Positions 1-7,535 of a stretch of DNA of 18,801 nt are shown one piece after another. Source of the stretch: an uncultured Mycoplasmatota bacterium. GTDB taxonomy: Bacteria; Bacillota_I; Bacilli_A; RF39; UBA660. Both the position numbers and the translations under genes were made by a program. Location: NCBI GenBank assembly GCA_947384645.1, contig CANDHX010000005.1:1-18801 (forward strand). Direction: 5' to 3'. The notes under the pieces were generated by a model, which worked only from the letters and a program-made list of their open reading frames with translations, was not told where the DNA came from and did not search any database. The first letter of the stretch is position 1. Each line of letters starts with the position of its first letter.

Positions 1-66
1 TTTTATACCCTCTAATTATTATTATACCGGGTAGATTTTATTTTTCTCATCAAAATGCAAAAAGAC

Positions 67-103
67 AACAAAAAAACTGCAAATTTTTTGGTTTTCACAG
101 TTT
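67..103 (-). terminator. Terminator of the 361-residue gene
   Basis: Read on the minus strand, AAACTG (98-103) pairs with CAGTTT (74-79) and is followed by a run of T (67-73). It lies just past the stop codon at 105-107. The loop is long and the stem short, so this is a modest rho-independent terminator. A possible -10 box (TATAAT on the minus strand near 24-29) further on may belong to a gene outside the window, but no -35 supports it. Confidence 0.5.
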
Positions 104-104
104 A

Positions 105-1190
105 TTAATGTTTCGATGCGTCTATTTGTTTTAAGACGTGGATTAAATCATTTCTAACTTTAGGTAACTTGTCTACGGCTTCTAAATATGTCTCATCGAA
201 AATTTCTGAGTAGTCTGGTATTATAGAATTTTTTAAATAGTCGCTTATAAAGGTAGCTAATTCCATTCCAGAATCGTCTACTAAAGCTAATTTTTCAGCG
301 AGTAGCCTAATGAAATCTTTGGAGCCAGCACTATGTAATTTCATAAGAGGCAATAATACTTGGCAGAGTTTTATATTAAAAGGTATAGGTCGTATTTTAT
401 GATTTTTTCTAATTTCGATTAATGGCCCTTGGAAGCTAGTATATTCAGAAAATAGTAAATCGAGATACTCTAGAGAGTTTATCCTATTTTTTTGAAAATT
501 ATTTATGGCATCGAAAATTCGTAAAAAATCATGATTTATTTGTGGACAACGTTCTACTAACAATACAAACGATTCCATGTCTATTTTGACATCGTCTTTA
601 TAAACGCTTATCAATAGGGTTAAAAGAATGGCACACTCTTCCCTATTTTGAATTACTCCTTCGATGAATTTAAATGTCACAATTCTTTTATCGGCTTCGC
701 TCAAATCGTGATAGTTATAGTATGCTATAAAACATTCATTGAAGGTTAAGATTTCTTCTTTATTTAACGTTCTTAGGAATATATCTTCAGAGGAATCTTT
801 CTCGTATTTACAATAGTTCTTTATCAAATAGGATATTATCTTGGCTAATTTTTCTTTGGGTATGAGTGGCATTAAGTTATTAGAAAGATTATATATGATT
901 ATAAGTTCGCTACTCAAAGTCGTAGCGTTTTGACAGCACCATAAAATCATCGCAATTTCGCTATTGAGATTTTTAAATCTTTCATCTTGTTCATTTTCTT
1001 TACTCACGAGTTCTTCGTTGTAATAATGTAATAAATTGGGGTTCAACCCTATTTCTTTAGCTCTTTTTAGTAGTTGTATAAGCTTCTCGTACAAATTTTC
1101 ATACCTAGTTGAATACTCGTAGTAATGAGATACGGGTAAATAGTTTTTGTTAGTGGCGGTCGATAAACTCGTTGCAATTCGCAAATCCAT
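105..1190 (-). CDS. Unrecognised helical protein, 361 aa; true start probably upstream and interrupted by an amber codon
   Basis: I do not recognise the family. The product is 361 residues with no signal peptide, no clear membrane span and no catalytic motif I can name. It is rich in Leu, Ile, Lys, Glu and Asn and reads as a soluble, mostly alpha-helical protein. The ATG at 1190 has no good ribosome binding site. The frame is open further upstream to a TAG at 1215-1217, and beyond that, still in frame, lies an ATG at 1250 with AAAGGAG six bases before it. The natural product may therefore have begun at 1250, 20 codons earlier. As written, it may be translated by reinitiation at 1190, or the gene may be inactivated. 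It is the third minus-strand gene after polC and the mTERF-like gene. Confidence 0.6.
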   Translation of the reverse strand: MDLRIATSLSTATNKNYLPVSHYYEYSTRYENLYEKLIQLLKRAKEIGLNPNLLHYYNEELVSKENEQDERFKNLNSEIAMILWCCQNATTLSSELIIIYNLSNNLMPLIPKEKLAKIISYLIKNYCKYEKDSSEDIFLRTLNKEEILTFNECFIAYYNYHDLSEADKRIVTFKFIEGVIQNREECAILLTLLISVYKDDVKIDMESFVLLVERCPQINHDFLRIFDAINNFQKNRINSLEYLDLLFSEYTSFQGPLIEIRKNHKIRPIPFNIKLCQVLLPLMKLHSAGSKDFIRLLAEKLALVDDSGMELATFISDYLKNSIIPDYSEIFDETYLEAVDKLPKVRNDLIHVLKQIDASKH

Positions 1191-1214
1191 AATAAATTTA
1201 CATATATCTCTTCT

Positions 1215-1250
1215 CTATTGTAATTTTTCTAAGTCTCTATTTTTTTCCAT
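1215..1250 (-). other. 11-codon open frame in phase with the 361-aa gene, ending in TAG
   Basis: ATG at 1250-1248 is preceded by AAAGGAG (1257-1263) with a six-base gap, one of the better ribosome binding sites in the window. The frame encodes MEKNRDLEKLQ and stops at TAG (1215-1217). It is in the same phase as the gene starting at 1190, and the eight codons between the TAG and that ATG contain no other stop. Either it is the original N-terminus cut by a nonsense mutation, or a leader peptide coupled to the downstream start. TAG is a normal stop elsewhere in the window (ATP-grasp gene, carboxypeptidase gene), so recoding is unlikely. Confidence 0.55.
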
Positions 1251-1291
1251 ATAATACTCCTTTAATAGCATGTATGATATCACAGATTGAT

Positions 1292-1309
1292 TTTAACGAT
1301 AACGTTAAA
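1292..1309. repeat. Perfect inverted repeat TTTAACG-N4-CGTTAAA
   Basis: Seven-base perfect arms (1292-1298 and 1303-1309) lie three bases past the stop codon of the mTERF-like gene and ahead of the next minus-strand gene. On the minus strand no T-run follows, so it is a poor terminator for the upstream gene. It could be an operator for the 361-aa gene: a weak TATCAT -10-like box lies downstream at a suitable distance. Its role is not determined. Confidence 0.4.
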
Positions 1310-1312
1310 TTT

Positions 1313-2212
1313 TTAATCTTTTGGTTCCAGTTTCTTTCTTTTGGCTTTTAAATCTTTTCGCAAATTGTAAGTCGCCAGTACTTGGTCGTTAGTGACACCA
1401 TATTGACGTTTAAACTTTTCTCCACTCATAAAGATGTGTGCTCTAATAGAAGGTAACAGTCTAATTCCTTCGTTATCGAAGTAGTCTACTCTAGCCGATG
1501 TTAATTCGGCACTTTGGATGAGGGATGTCGGACTACTTAAAAATTCTTTATAAAGACCGCTTTTTATGATTACTCTTAACTTTTTATCGAATTCACTTTT
1601 ATCGGGTTTTAGGATACTTGGAACGTAAGATATTATTTTAGTGGCATCTTTCTTATCTACGCTAAAACCATATAAGAATTCAAAAGTACTTTGAAATTCA
1701 TCATCTGAAGTTTTTACCGACATGGGTGCAAAACATATCATCCTTATTATTTCTTCTCTTATAAATCCCAAACTTTCCATAAAGGCAAACCTTTTTTCTA
1801 CGTATTCCTTACTCAGACTATAAAAATTGGAAGTTCTAGAAGTGAACTTTAGCACTTGTTCTTTAGTGAAACCAAAACCTTTTAAAAAAGTTATCATTCT
1901 CGATAGAGTTTCCTCGTCATAGGCAACTATCGAAGGGTAATATGTTATCATCTTCTTAATAGCTTCGTCTTTATAACCGAGTTTTTTTAATCTTGTTTTT
2001 CCGCTTTCGAGTTCGGTTTTCTTTAAAATTAAAATAAGCGAATCGAATCTGACAATCCTAATTATTTCCTTAGGACTATAGTCAAATACATCTAATAAGG
2101 CATCGATTGTTTCTTCTAATTCTTCATCGGTTACCCCATTTGGACTTTTTTTTATCAAAAAACTCGCTTCTTTTTCCGTGAATTTTTTTTGAATTAATAT
2201 TTCTTTTAGCAT
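1313..2212 (-). CDS. mTERF-like helical repeat protein, 299 aa
   Basis: Residues 42-216 consist of five repeats of exactly 35 residues (42-76, 77-111, 112-146, 147-181, 182-216). A shorter, more diverged copy lies at about 9-41. The shared pattern is LGY/GF, then I--MI, then PSI, then a hydrophobic FL near the end, for example KLGYKDEAIKKMI with PSIV, and SLGFIREEIIRMI. This is the pattern of mTERF repeats (Pfam mTERF), which form a superhelical nucleic-acid-binding solenoid in organelle transcription and translation factors. The C-terminal 80 residues are basic and end in a Lys/Arg-rich tail. The start is ATG 2212 with GGGAG nine bases upstream. No promoter is seen in the 46 bases after the polC stop, so expression probably depends on read-through of the polC terminator. 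RNA or DNA binding is inferred from the fold only. Confidence 0.75.
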   Translation of the reverse strand: MLKEILIQKKFTEKEASFLIKKSPNGVTDEELEETIDALLDVFDYSPKEIIRIVRFDSLILILKKTELESGKTRLKKLGYKDEAIKKMITYYPSIVAYDEETLSRMITFLKGFGFTKEQVLKFTSRTSNFYSLSKEYVEKRFAFMESLGFIREEIIRMICFAPMSVKTSDDEFQSTFEFLYGFSVDKKDATKIISYVPSILKPDKSEFDKKLRVIIKSGLYKEFLSSPTSLIQSAELTSARVDYFDNEGIRLLPSIRAHIFMSGEKFKRQYGVTNDQVLATYNLRKDLKAKRKKLEPKD

Positions 2213-2235
2213 TTCATCATCTCCCTTTATTTTGC

Positions 2236-2260
2236 AAAAAGCACCTATTTAAAGGTGCTT
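2236..2260 (-). terminator. Terminator at the end of polC
   Basis: On the minus strand AAGCACCT (2253-2260) pairs with AGGTGCTT (2239-2246) around a six-base loop, followed by more T residues. The polC stop codon (2259-2261) is part of the stem. The mTERF-like gene starts only about 25 bases further on with no promoter visible between, so the hairpin probably lowers rather than abolishes downstream transcription. Confidence 0.75.
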
Positions 2261-5200
2261 AAAAATCAAATAGGCTCAATTGATTCGATTCGGGCATTCC
2301 GTCAAATATGTGTAATGCTCGCATTTTTTCGATAGTTGTCGAGTTGACTTTAGCACGTGTTGCTACATCTTCTATACTTATAAATGGGTTTTTTGCTCGT
2401 TCTTCGCATATCTTCAAGGCGACGTTTTCTCCTAGGCCGTCTAATCCCCTAAATGGGAATATGAGACTCTTGCCGTCGTCGTCTATCACGAAGTTTTTGG
2501 CATCTGATTTGTTTAAGTCTATCATTTTAAATTTTATACCACGCTTGTACATTTCCATGGCAAGTTGTAGCTCGTCGGCTAACGAAGTCTCTTTGATGCC
2601 CGCTTCGAAGCCTTTTTCGTTTATTTCGTCGAATTTAGCTTTTATAGCGTCGTATCCAGCGCACATCACAGCTATATCGAAGTCGTGTGCCCTTACGCTA
2701 TAGTAAGCACAATAGTAATATATGGGTTTATGTACTTTAAACCAAGCTATTCTAAAAGCACTTATTACATAAGCTGCTGCATGAGCTTTTGGGAACATAT
2801 ATTTTATTCGACGACAGTTTTCGATGTACCACTCTGGAATCTCACAAGCTCTCATATCTACAGCAAATCCGTTCCAAGTTTCAGGGTCTTTACTAGGTTT
2901 GCCTTTTCTTACGAATTCCATAATTTTGAAGGCTTTTTTTGGTTCCATGCCGTAGTTAATCAAATTGACCATGATGTCGTCACGACAACCGATGACGTCT
3001 TTGAATTCAGCTTGTTTATTCAATATGATGTCACGTGCATTGCCGTTCCAAACGTCTGTTCCGTGCGATAAGCCGGATATTTTTATCAGTTCGGCAAAAG
3101 TCTTAGGTTTAGTCTCGGTTAACATCTTTATGACGAACTTAGTACCAAACTCGGGAACTGCTAGAGTTCCTGTTTCACATTCTATATCTTCTTTAGTAAC
3201 TCCTAATATATCTGGACTTTGGAAAATGGACATCGTATCTTTTTCACCTAGAGGAATCGTCGTGACATCTATTCCACTCAAGTCTTGTAGCATGCGAAGA
3301 ACGGTTGGGTCATCGTGTCCTAGTATGTCAAGTTTTAAGACGTCTTCATCGATTGCATGATAATCGAAATGGGTAGTACGCCATGGGCTATCGGGGTCAT
3401 CAGCTGGATATTGGAAAGGTGTGAAATCGAAGACATCCATGTATGAAGGAATGACGACTATTCCACCTGGGTGTTGACCAGTAGTTCTTTTGACTCCTGT
3501 ACATCCTTTGGCAAGGCGTTCAATTTCCACCGATTTCATGTTCACAATACCCTTATTTTCACAGTAACCTTTGACAAAACCATAAGCGGTTTTATCGGCT
3601 ACGGTACCGATAGTACCAGCTCTATAGACGTTGTCGACTCCGAATAAGACTTTCGTGTATTCGTGAGCTGAAGCTTGATTTTCACCAGAGAAATTTAAAT
3701 CGATATCGGGAACTTTGTCGGCATCGAAGCCTAGGAATGTGGCAAATGGCATGTCGTGGCCCTCTTTATCCATGAGTGTACCACAATTTGGACATTTTTT
3801 ATCCGGCATATCGTATCCACACGAATAGTTTATCGAATAGCTAATTCCCTTTTCATCTTCAAATAGAGTCTTTTTACATTCTTTACAGACGTAGTGGGCT
3901 TGTAGTGGATTTACTTCAGTGATACCCATCATCGTCGCTACAAATGAAGAACCTACACTTCCACGGGAGCCGACTAAATAGCCTTCGTCATTCGAGTGTT
4001 TAACTAATTTATGGGCGATTAAGTATATTACATCGTAACCGCCTTTGATGATACCTTTTAATTCGGACTCGATTCTCTCTTCTATAATGGTTGGAAGTGT
4101 ATCTCCATATATTTTTTTAGCATTCGTGTAGACCATTTCTTTTACTATTTCCGTCGAATTTTCGATTTTAGGAGAAAAAGGTACACCGTGAGTGTCGATG
4201 ATAACTTCCACTATTTCGCATTCGTTTGCTATTTTGTTAGTATTATCTATAACGATTTCACGAGCGACTTGTTCATCTAGAAATGAGAAATCTTTAAGCA
4301 TCTCGTCTGTCGTTCTAAAGTGTTGAGAAGGAATACTTTTGATTTCCGATTTAGCTAATGGGTGAAGGCCTCCACCTGGTATTTTTTGATTGACGATTAT
4401 TTCTCTACTTATTTTATCTTCACAGGTGTAGTGATGAACATCGCCAGTTGCTACTATTATCTTGCCACTTTTACGAGTACACTCCACTATTTTTTCGATT
4501 TGGTTTTGTACTTCTAGTACATTGTGGAACTCTTCTAGGTCGATTAGATGAGAATACACCTCTGGAGGTTGAACTTCGACATAATCATAAAATTGGATTA
4601 GATTGGAAAGCTCTTCTTCATTTATGCGTTTTGCCTCTCTAAAGATTTCGCCTTCTTGACAGCCGCTACCTACTAGTAGTCCTTCTCTAAGTCTTTCTAC
4701 CTCGCTTTTTAGGATACGAGGAGTTTTATAGAGGTATTTGGTGTTAGCAAGGCTAATAAGTTTGAACAAGTTTTTAAGTCCAGTTTTGTTTTTCACGAGC
4801 AAGTTTATGTGATAAGCTCGACCGTATTTGTATATTTCGTCTTTGCTGACTAGGGAATTGAAGTCTTTTATGTTTTCGATGTTTTGATTGTACATCTTTT
4901 TGACCATTTTATCGAATACTTTGGCAGTACCTTCGGCATCGTAGTCTCCTCTATGGTGAGCACTTTCATCCCATTCGACGTTGTATCTTTTTACTAGTGC
5001 ACTCAAAGAATGCCTTGCAAATCCGTTATCTAGGGCACGAGACAATTCTAATGTATCGATTACACAGTTAGTGAATTCGCCCAATCCATATTTTTTATAA
5101 GCCATTTCGATAAAAGATGTATCGAATTTTGCGTTGTGGGCGACGAGTGGATAGTCGCCTTTAAATTCGATAAACCTCTTAATGGCGTTTTCTTCGGTGT

Positions 5201-7274
5201 CTTTGTCTTTTAACATCTCATCTGTAATAGAAGTAATCTCTGTAATGTTTTTTGGTAGAGGTCTATTAGGGTTGATTAGTTCGTCAAAGCGAGCAATTAT
5301 TTCGCCTTCTTTTATGAGGACTGCACCTATTTCGATTATCGAGTCTCCCCCGCCGGCATTGAACCCGGTCGTTTCTAAATCGAATACGCAGTATGTCGCA
5401 TCGATAGAAGGCAAGTCGATTGGTCTTGTGACGATGTTTATAGAGTCTTCAATCATCGTAAGCTCTGCCCCATAAATGACTTTGAATTTATCTTCTTCTT
5501 TTTCGATTCCTTTATTGAAGTCGTTTACTTTATGGAAAGCGTCTGGGAAGCTTTGAACTCCATTGTGGTCTGTTATTGCGACTGCTTTATATCCCAGTTT
5601 ATGTAAATCATCTAAATATTTGGAAACGTCTAAGACGCCGTCCATTTGACTCATCATCGTATGGGTATGTAGTTCCACACGTTTTATTAAAGCATCGTCT
5701 TTAATCGATATATCTTTGGAAGAGATTTCTTTTATGTTTCTTGCATTTAAAACCAAGTCTTTAGCGTATTCGTCGTATTTTATTTGTCCTTCAACCTTTA
5801 TCCACAGACCATTTTTGAGGCGTTTAGAAAGTCTTGAGTATTCATCTTTATCTTTGGTAAACAGTTTTACTAAATATGAATCCGTTTTATCTGTGAGTTT
5901 CAAAGTTATTATTTTAAAGTTATTTTTTGACGATTCGAAAAGGTCTACGCCAAATATTTTACCTTCGAATATACACGAACTCGTAGGAGTTGTGACATTT
6001 TTCATATTCGTTGCAAACCCCAAGATGTCGCTTCCCAATATGATTTTTTCGTCCATCTGTTTTGGGAGTTCCTTTTTAGCAGATTCAAGAGGCATTGTCT
6101 TTTCTTTTATAGTTGCTGGCTCACTTTTTTTTACGGGTTCCAAATTGGCAGGAAGACTATTTTCGATTTCGTTAAAATCGTATTCTGGAATAGGCACTTC
6201 GTCGTCGAACGCAAAAAAGGCATCGTCTATATAAGCATTATTCTCGTCTTCTTCTGGAATGTATTCTGGGATTTCCCCATAATCGACAAAGTTTAAGTCA
6301 TCTTCTTCATCAGCTTTTATAGCTGCATTTTGAGGCTTCATCATCGATTTTTCATCTGTTTCCATGATGCTTCTTATCGTTAGTACCAAAGAATGCATAT
6401 AAGAATCGTTTTGAACGCTTCCTTTGAATTTGTACCAATTGTCTACTTTTAAATTTTTAAGAAGAAACGAATAGACAGCGGTGTCGGTCGTAAAGAGTTT
6501 GCAAGTAAAAGGCGTTTCACCGTCCGATACTTTAAGCGTGAATATTTTATAATCGGACCTTTGAGATTCGATAGCTTTGATGTCCGTTATATAGGCGACT
6601 ATCGCTACTCCCCTTTTTTCATCTGTAATGTCTTTTATTCTGGTAATCCTCGAGTCATCAAACGGAACACCGAATAGAGCACTACCCTTTATCTCTAAAA
6701 CAGGTTTGTTCTTTTTTTCTTCATAGGCAATCGTATTTGTTTTAACCGTATTAGAAATATTCGTTTTAAGGTTTTTAATCTCTTCTTTTACTTTATTTCT
6801 CTTGACTTCATTTATAGCAGTTTCGATAGAGACATCTGGCAATCCCATATCGCTTAACCACGAGATTATTTTGTCTTTTTTCGATTTTATCAGATTGTTT
6901 TCGACGCTGTTTGTCACTTCTAAAGTGGCTAGACGGTCTTTAATCGTTATTTCATTTCCTTTTAAACTTCTCAAAGCAGGACTTTTGGAACTTAATAGTT
7001 CAAGATAGTATTTTAGGTAAGACAAAATGTCTTCATCACTAATCGATTTAAAGGTTATATCTATTTCGACCGATTTGATGTCGTCAAATCCATTTTTACT
7101 CATCTTTCTAAGTAGGGATAGAGCTTCTACATCTATCGGCTTTTCATCTTCTAAATAGACTGTCCAAGTCTTATCTAATTTGTGCACTACTACTTTATTT
7201 ACAGCAGTTTTTTCGAAGGGTTTTCTATTTGTGAAGTTTATTTTATCGAAAAATTTGTCCAATGCCCCTGCCAT
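2259..7274 (-). CDS. polC: DNA polymerase III alpha subunit, Gram-positive PolC type, with duplicated OB domain
   Basis: This is the replicative polymerase of low-GC Gram-positives, with built-in 3'-5' proofreading. From the ATG at 7274 it has 1671 residues, against about 1440 in Bacillus subtilis. Order: N-terminal domain (about 1-120), basic helical region, OB domain 1 (about 195-304), acidic linker (about 321-380), OB domain 2 (about 412-514), PHP domain starting with HTHT at 536, inserted DEDD exonuclease with FDLETTG (D632, E634), second part of PHP, zinc-binding CxxC pairs (C1130/C1133, C1161/C1164), polymerase core with PDIDLNFSG (D1190, D1192), and a C-terminal QLSLF clamp-binding motif. 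An upstream in-frame ATG (7349) is disfavoured because a probable promoter lies between it and 7274. GGAG and AAGGA precede 7274. The extra length comes from the second OB copy and linker. Confidence 0.97.
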   Translation of the reverse strand: MAGALDKFFDKINFTNRKPFEKTAVNKVVVHKLDKTWTVYLEDEKPIDVEALSLLRKMSKNGFDDIKSVEIDITFKSISDEDILSYLKYYLELLSSKSPALRSLKGNEITIKDRLATLEVTNSVENNLIKSKKDKIISWLSDMGLPDVSIETAINEVKRNKVKEEIKNLKTNISNTVKTNTIAYEEKKNKPVLEIKGSALFGVPFDDSRITRIKDITDEKRGVAIVAYITDIKAIESQRSDYKIFTLKVSDGETPFTCKLFTTDTAVYSFLLKNLKVDNWYKFKGSVQNDSYMHSLVLTIRSIMETDEKSMMKPQNAAIKADEEDDLNFVDYGEIPEYIPEEDENNAYIDDAFFAFDDEVPIPEYDFNEIENSLPANLEPVKKSEPATIKEKTMPLESAKKELPKQMDEKIILGSDILGFATNMKNVTTPTSSCIFEGKIFGVDLFESSKNNFKIITLKLTDKTDSYLVKLFTKDKDEYSRLSKRLKNGLWIKVEGQIKYDEYAKDLVLNARNIKEISSKDISIKDDALIKRVELHTHTMMSQMDGVLDVSKYLDDLHKLGYKAVAITDHNGVQSFPDAFHKVNDFNKGIEKEEDKFKVIYGAELTMIEDSINIVTRPIDLPSIDATYCVFDLETTGFNAGGGDSIIEIGAVLIKEGEIIARFDELINPNRPLPKNITEITSITDEMLKDKDTEENAIKRFIEFKGDYPLVAHNAKFDTSFIEMAYKKYGLGEFTNCVIDTLELSRALDNGFARHSLSALVKRYNVEWDESAHHRGDYDAEGTAKVFDKMVKKMYNQNIENIKDFNSLVSKDEIYKYGRAYHINLLVKNKTGLKNLFKLISLANTKYLYKTPRILKSEVERLREGLLVGSGCQEGEIFREAKRINEEELSNLIQFYDYVEVQPPEVYSHLIDLEEFHNVLEVQNQIEKIVECTRKSGKIIVATGDVHHYTCEDKISREIIVNQKIPGGGLHPLAKSEIKSIPSQHFRTTDEMLKDFSFLDEQVAREIVIDNTNKIANECEIVEVIIDTHGVPFSPKIENSTEIVKEMVYTNAKKIYGDTLPTIIEERIESELKGIIKGGYDVIYLIAHKLVKHSNDEGYLVGSRGSVGSSFVATMMGITEVNPLQAHYVCKECKKTLFEDEKGISYSINYSCGYDMPDKKCPNCGTLMDKEGHDMPFATFLGFDADKVPDIDLNFSGENQASAHEYTKVLFGVDNVYRAGTIGTVADKTAYGFVKGYCENKGIVNMKSVEIERLAKGCTGVKRTTGQHPGGIVVIPSYMDVFDFTPFQYPADDPDSPWRTTHFDYHAIDEDVLKLDILGHDDPTVLRMLQDLSGIDVTTIPLGEKDTMSIFQSPDILGVTKEDIECETGTLAVPEFGTKFVIKMLTETKPKTFAELIKISGLSHGTDVWNGNARDIILNKQAEFKDVIGCRDDIMVNLINYGMEPKKAFKIMEFVRKGKPSKDPETWNGFAVDMRACEIPEWYIENCRRIKYMFPKAHAAAYVISAFRIAWFKVHKPIYYYCAYYSVRAHDFDIAVMCAGYDAIKAKFDEINEKGFEAGIKETSLADELQLAMEMYKRGIKFKMIDLNKSDAKNFVIDDDGKSLIFPFRGLDGLGENVALKICEERAKNPFISIEDVATRAKVNSTTIEKMRALHIFDGMPESNQLSLFDF

Positions 7275-7315
7275 AAACTCCACATCCTTCACTCGGTTAT
7301 TTTTAATCCATGTTA

Positions 7316-7324
7316 ATTGTAACA
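7316..7324 (-). promoter_or_regulatory. Probable extended -10 promoter of polC
   Basis: The minus strand reads TGTTACAAT, a TG-N-TACAAT extended -10 element about 42 bases ahead of the polC ATG at 7274. No good -35 is seen. If it is correct, the ATG at 7349 is outside the transcript. Confidence 0.4.
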
Positions 7325-7484
7325 AATTAATCTTTAAAAGGGAATACATTTTACATCAAAAAAATCGTTTAAATTTTGAAACTCACATTCTTAAGGCTTT
7401 TATTTTTAAATGGGTTTACACATTCAATTTGACACTTTTTTACTAATAGGAATGAATAGCATAAAAGGAGATTTAATTTAGTGC

Positions 7485-7513
7485 TTTTCATAATCTTTTT
7501 TTAATTGTATACT
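7485..7513 (+). promoter_or_regulatory. Probable promoter of the ATP-grasp gene
   Basis: TTTTCA (7485-7490), a 17-base gap, then TATACT (7508-7513), which is a good -10 with a weak -35. The start codon follows 22 bases later, with GGGAG at 7521-7525. A perfect TTGACA at 7429-7434 has no matching -10. Confidence 0.45.
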
Positions 7514-7535
7514 TATTTTAGGGAGCGATGATATT

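Noticed and set aside
2308..7008. Plus-strand open frames inside polC
   Set aside because: They are antisense to strongly conserved polymerase, exonuclease and PHP coding sequence and show no binding sites or recognisable products.
7275..7349. Longer PolC N-terminus starting at ATG 7349
   Set aside because: The extra 25 residues do not resemble PolC, and a likely extended -10 box (7316-7324) lies inside this stretch. The ATG at 7274 has better upstream bases.
7463..7504. Seven-codon leader peptide (GTG 7481 to TAA 7504) behind AAAAGGAG
   Set aside because: Spacing is long, the peptide has no attenuator hairpin after it, and the probable promoter for the next gene overlaps it.
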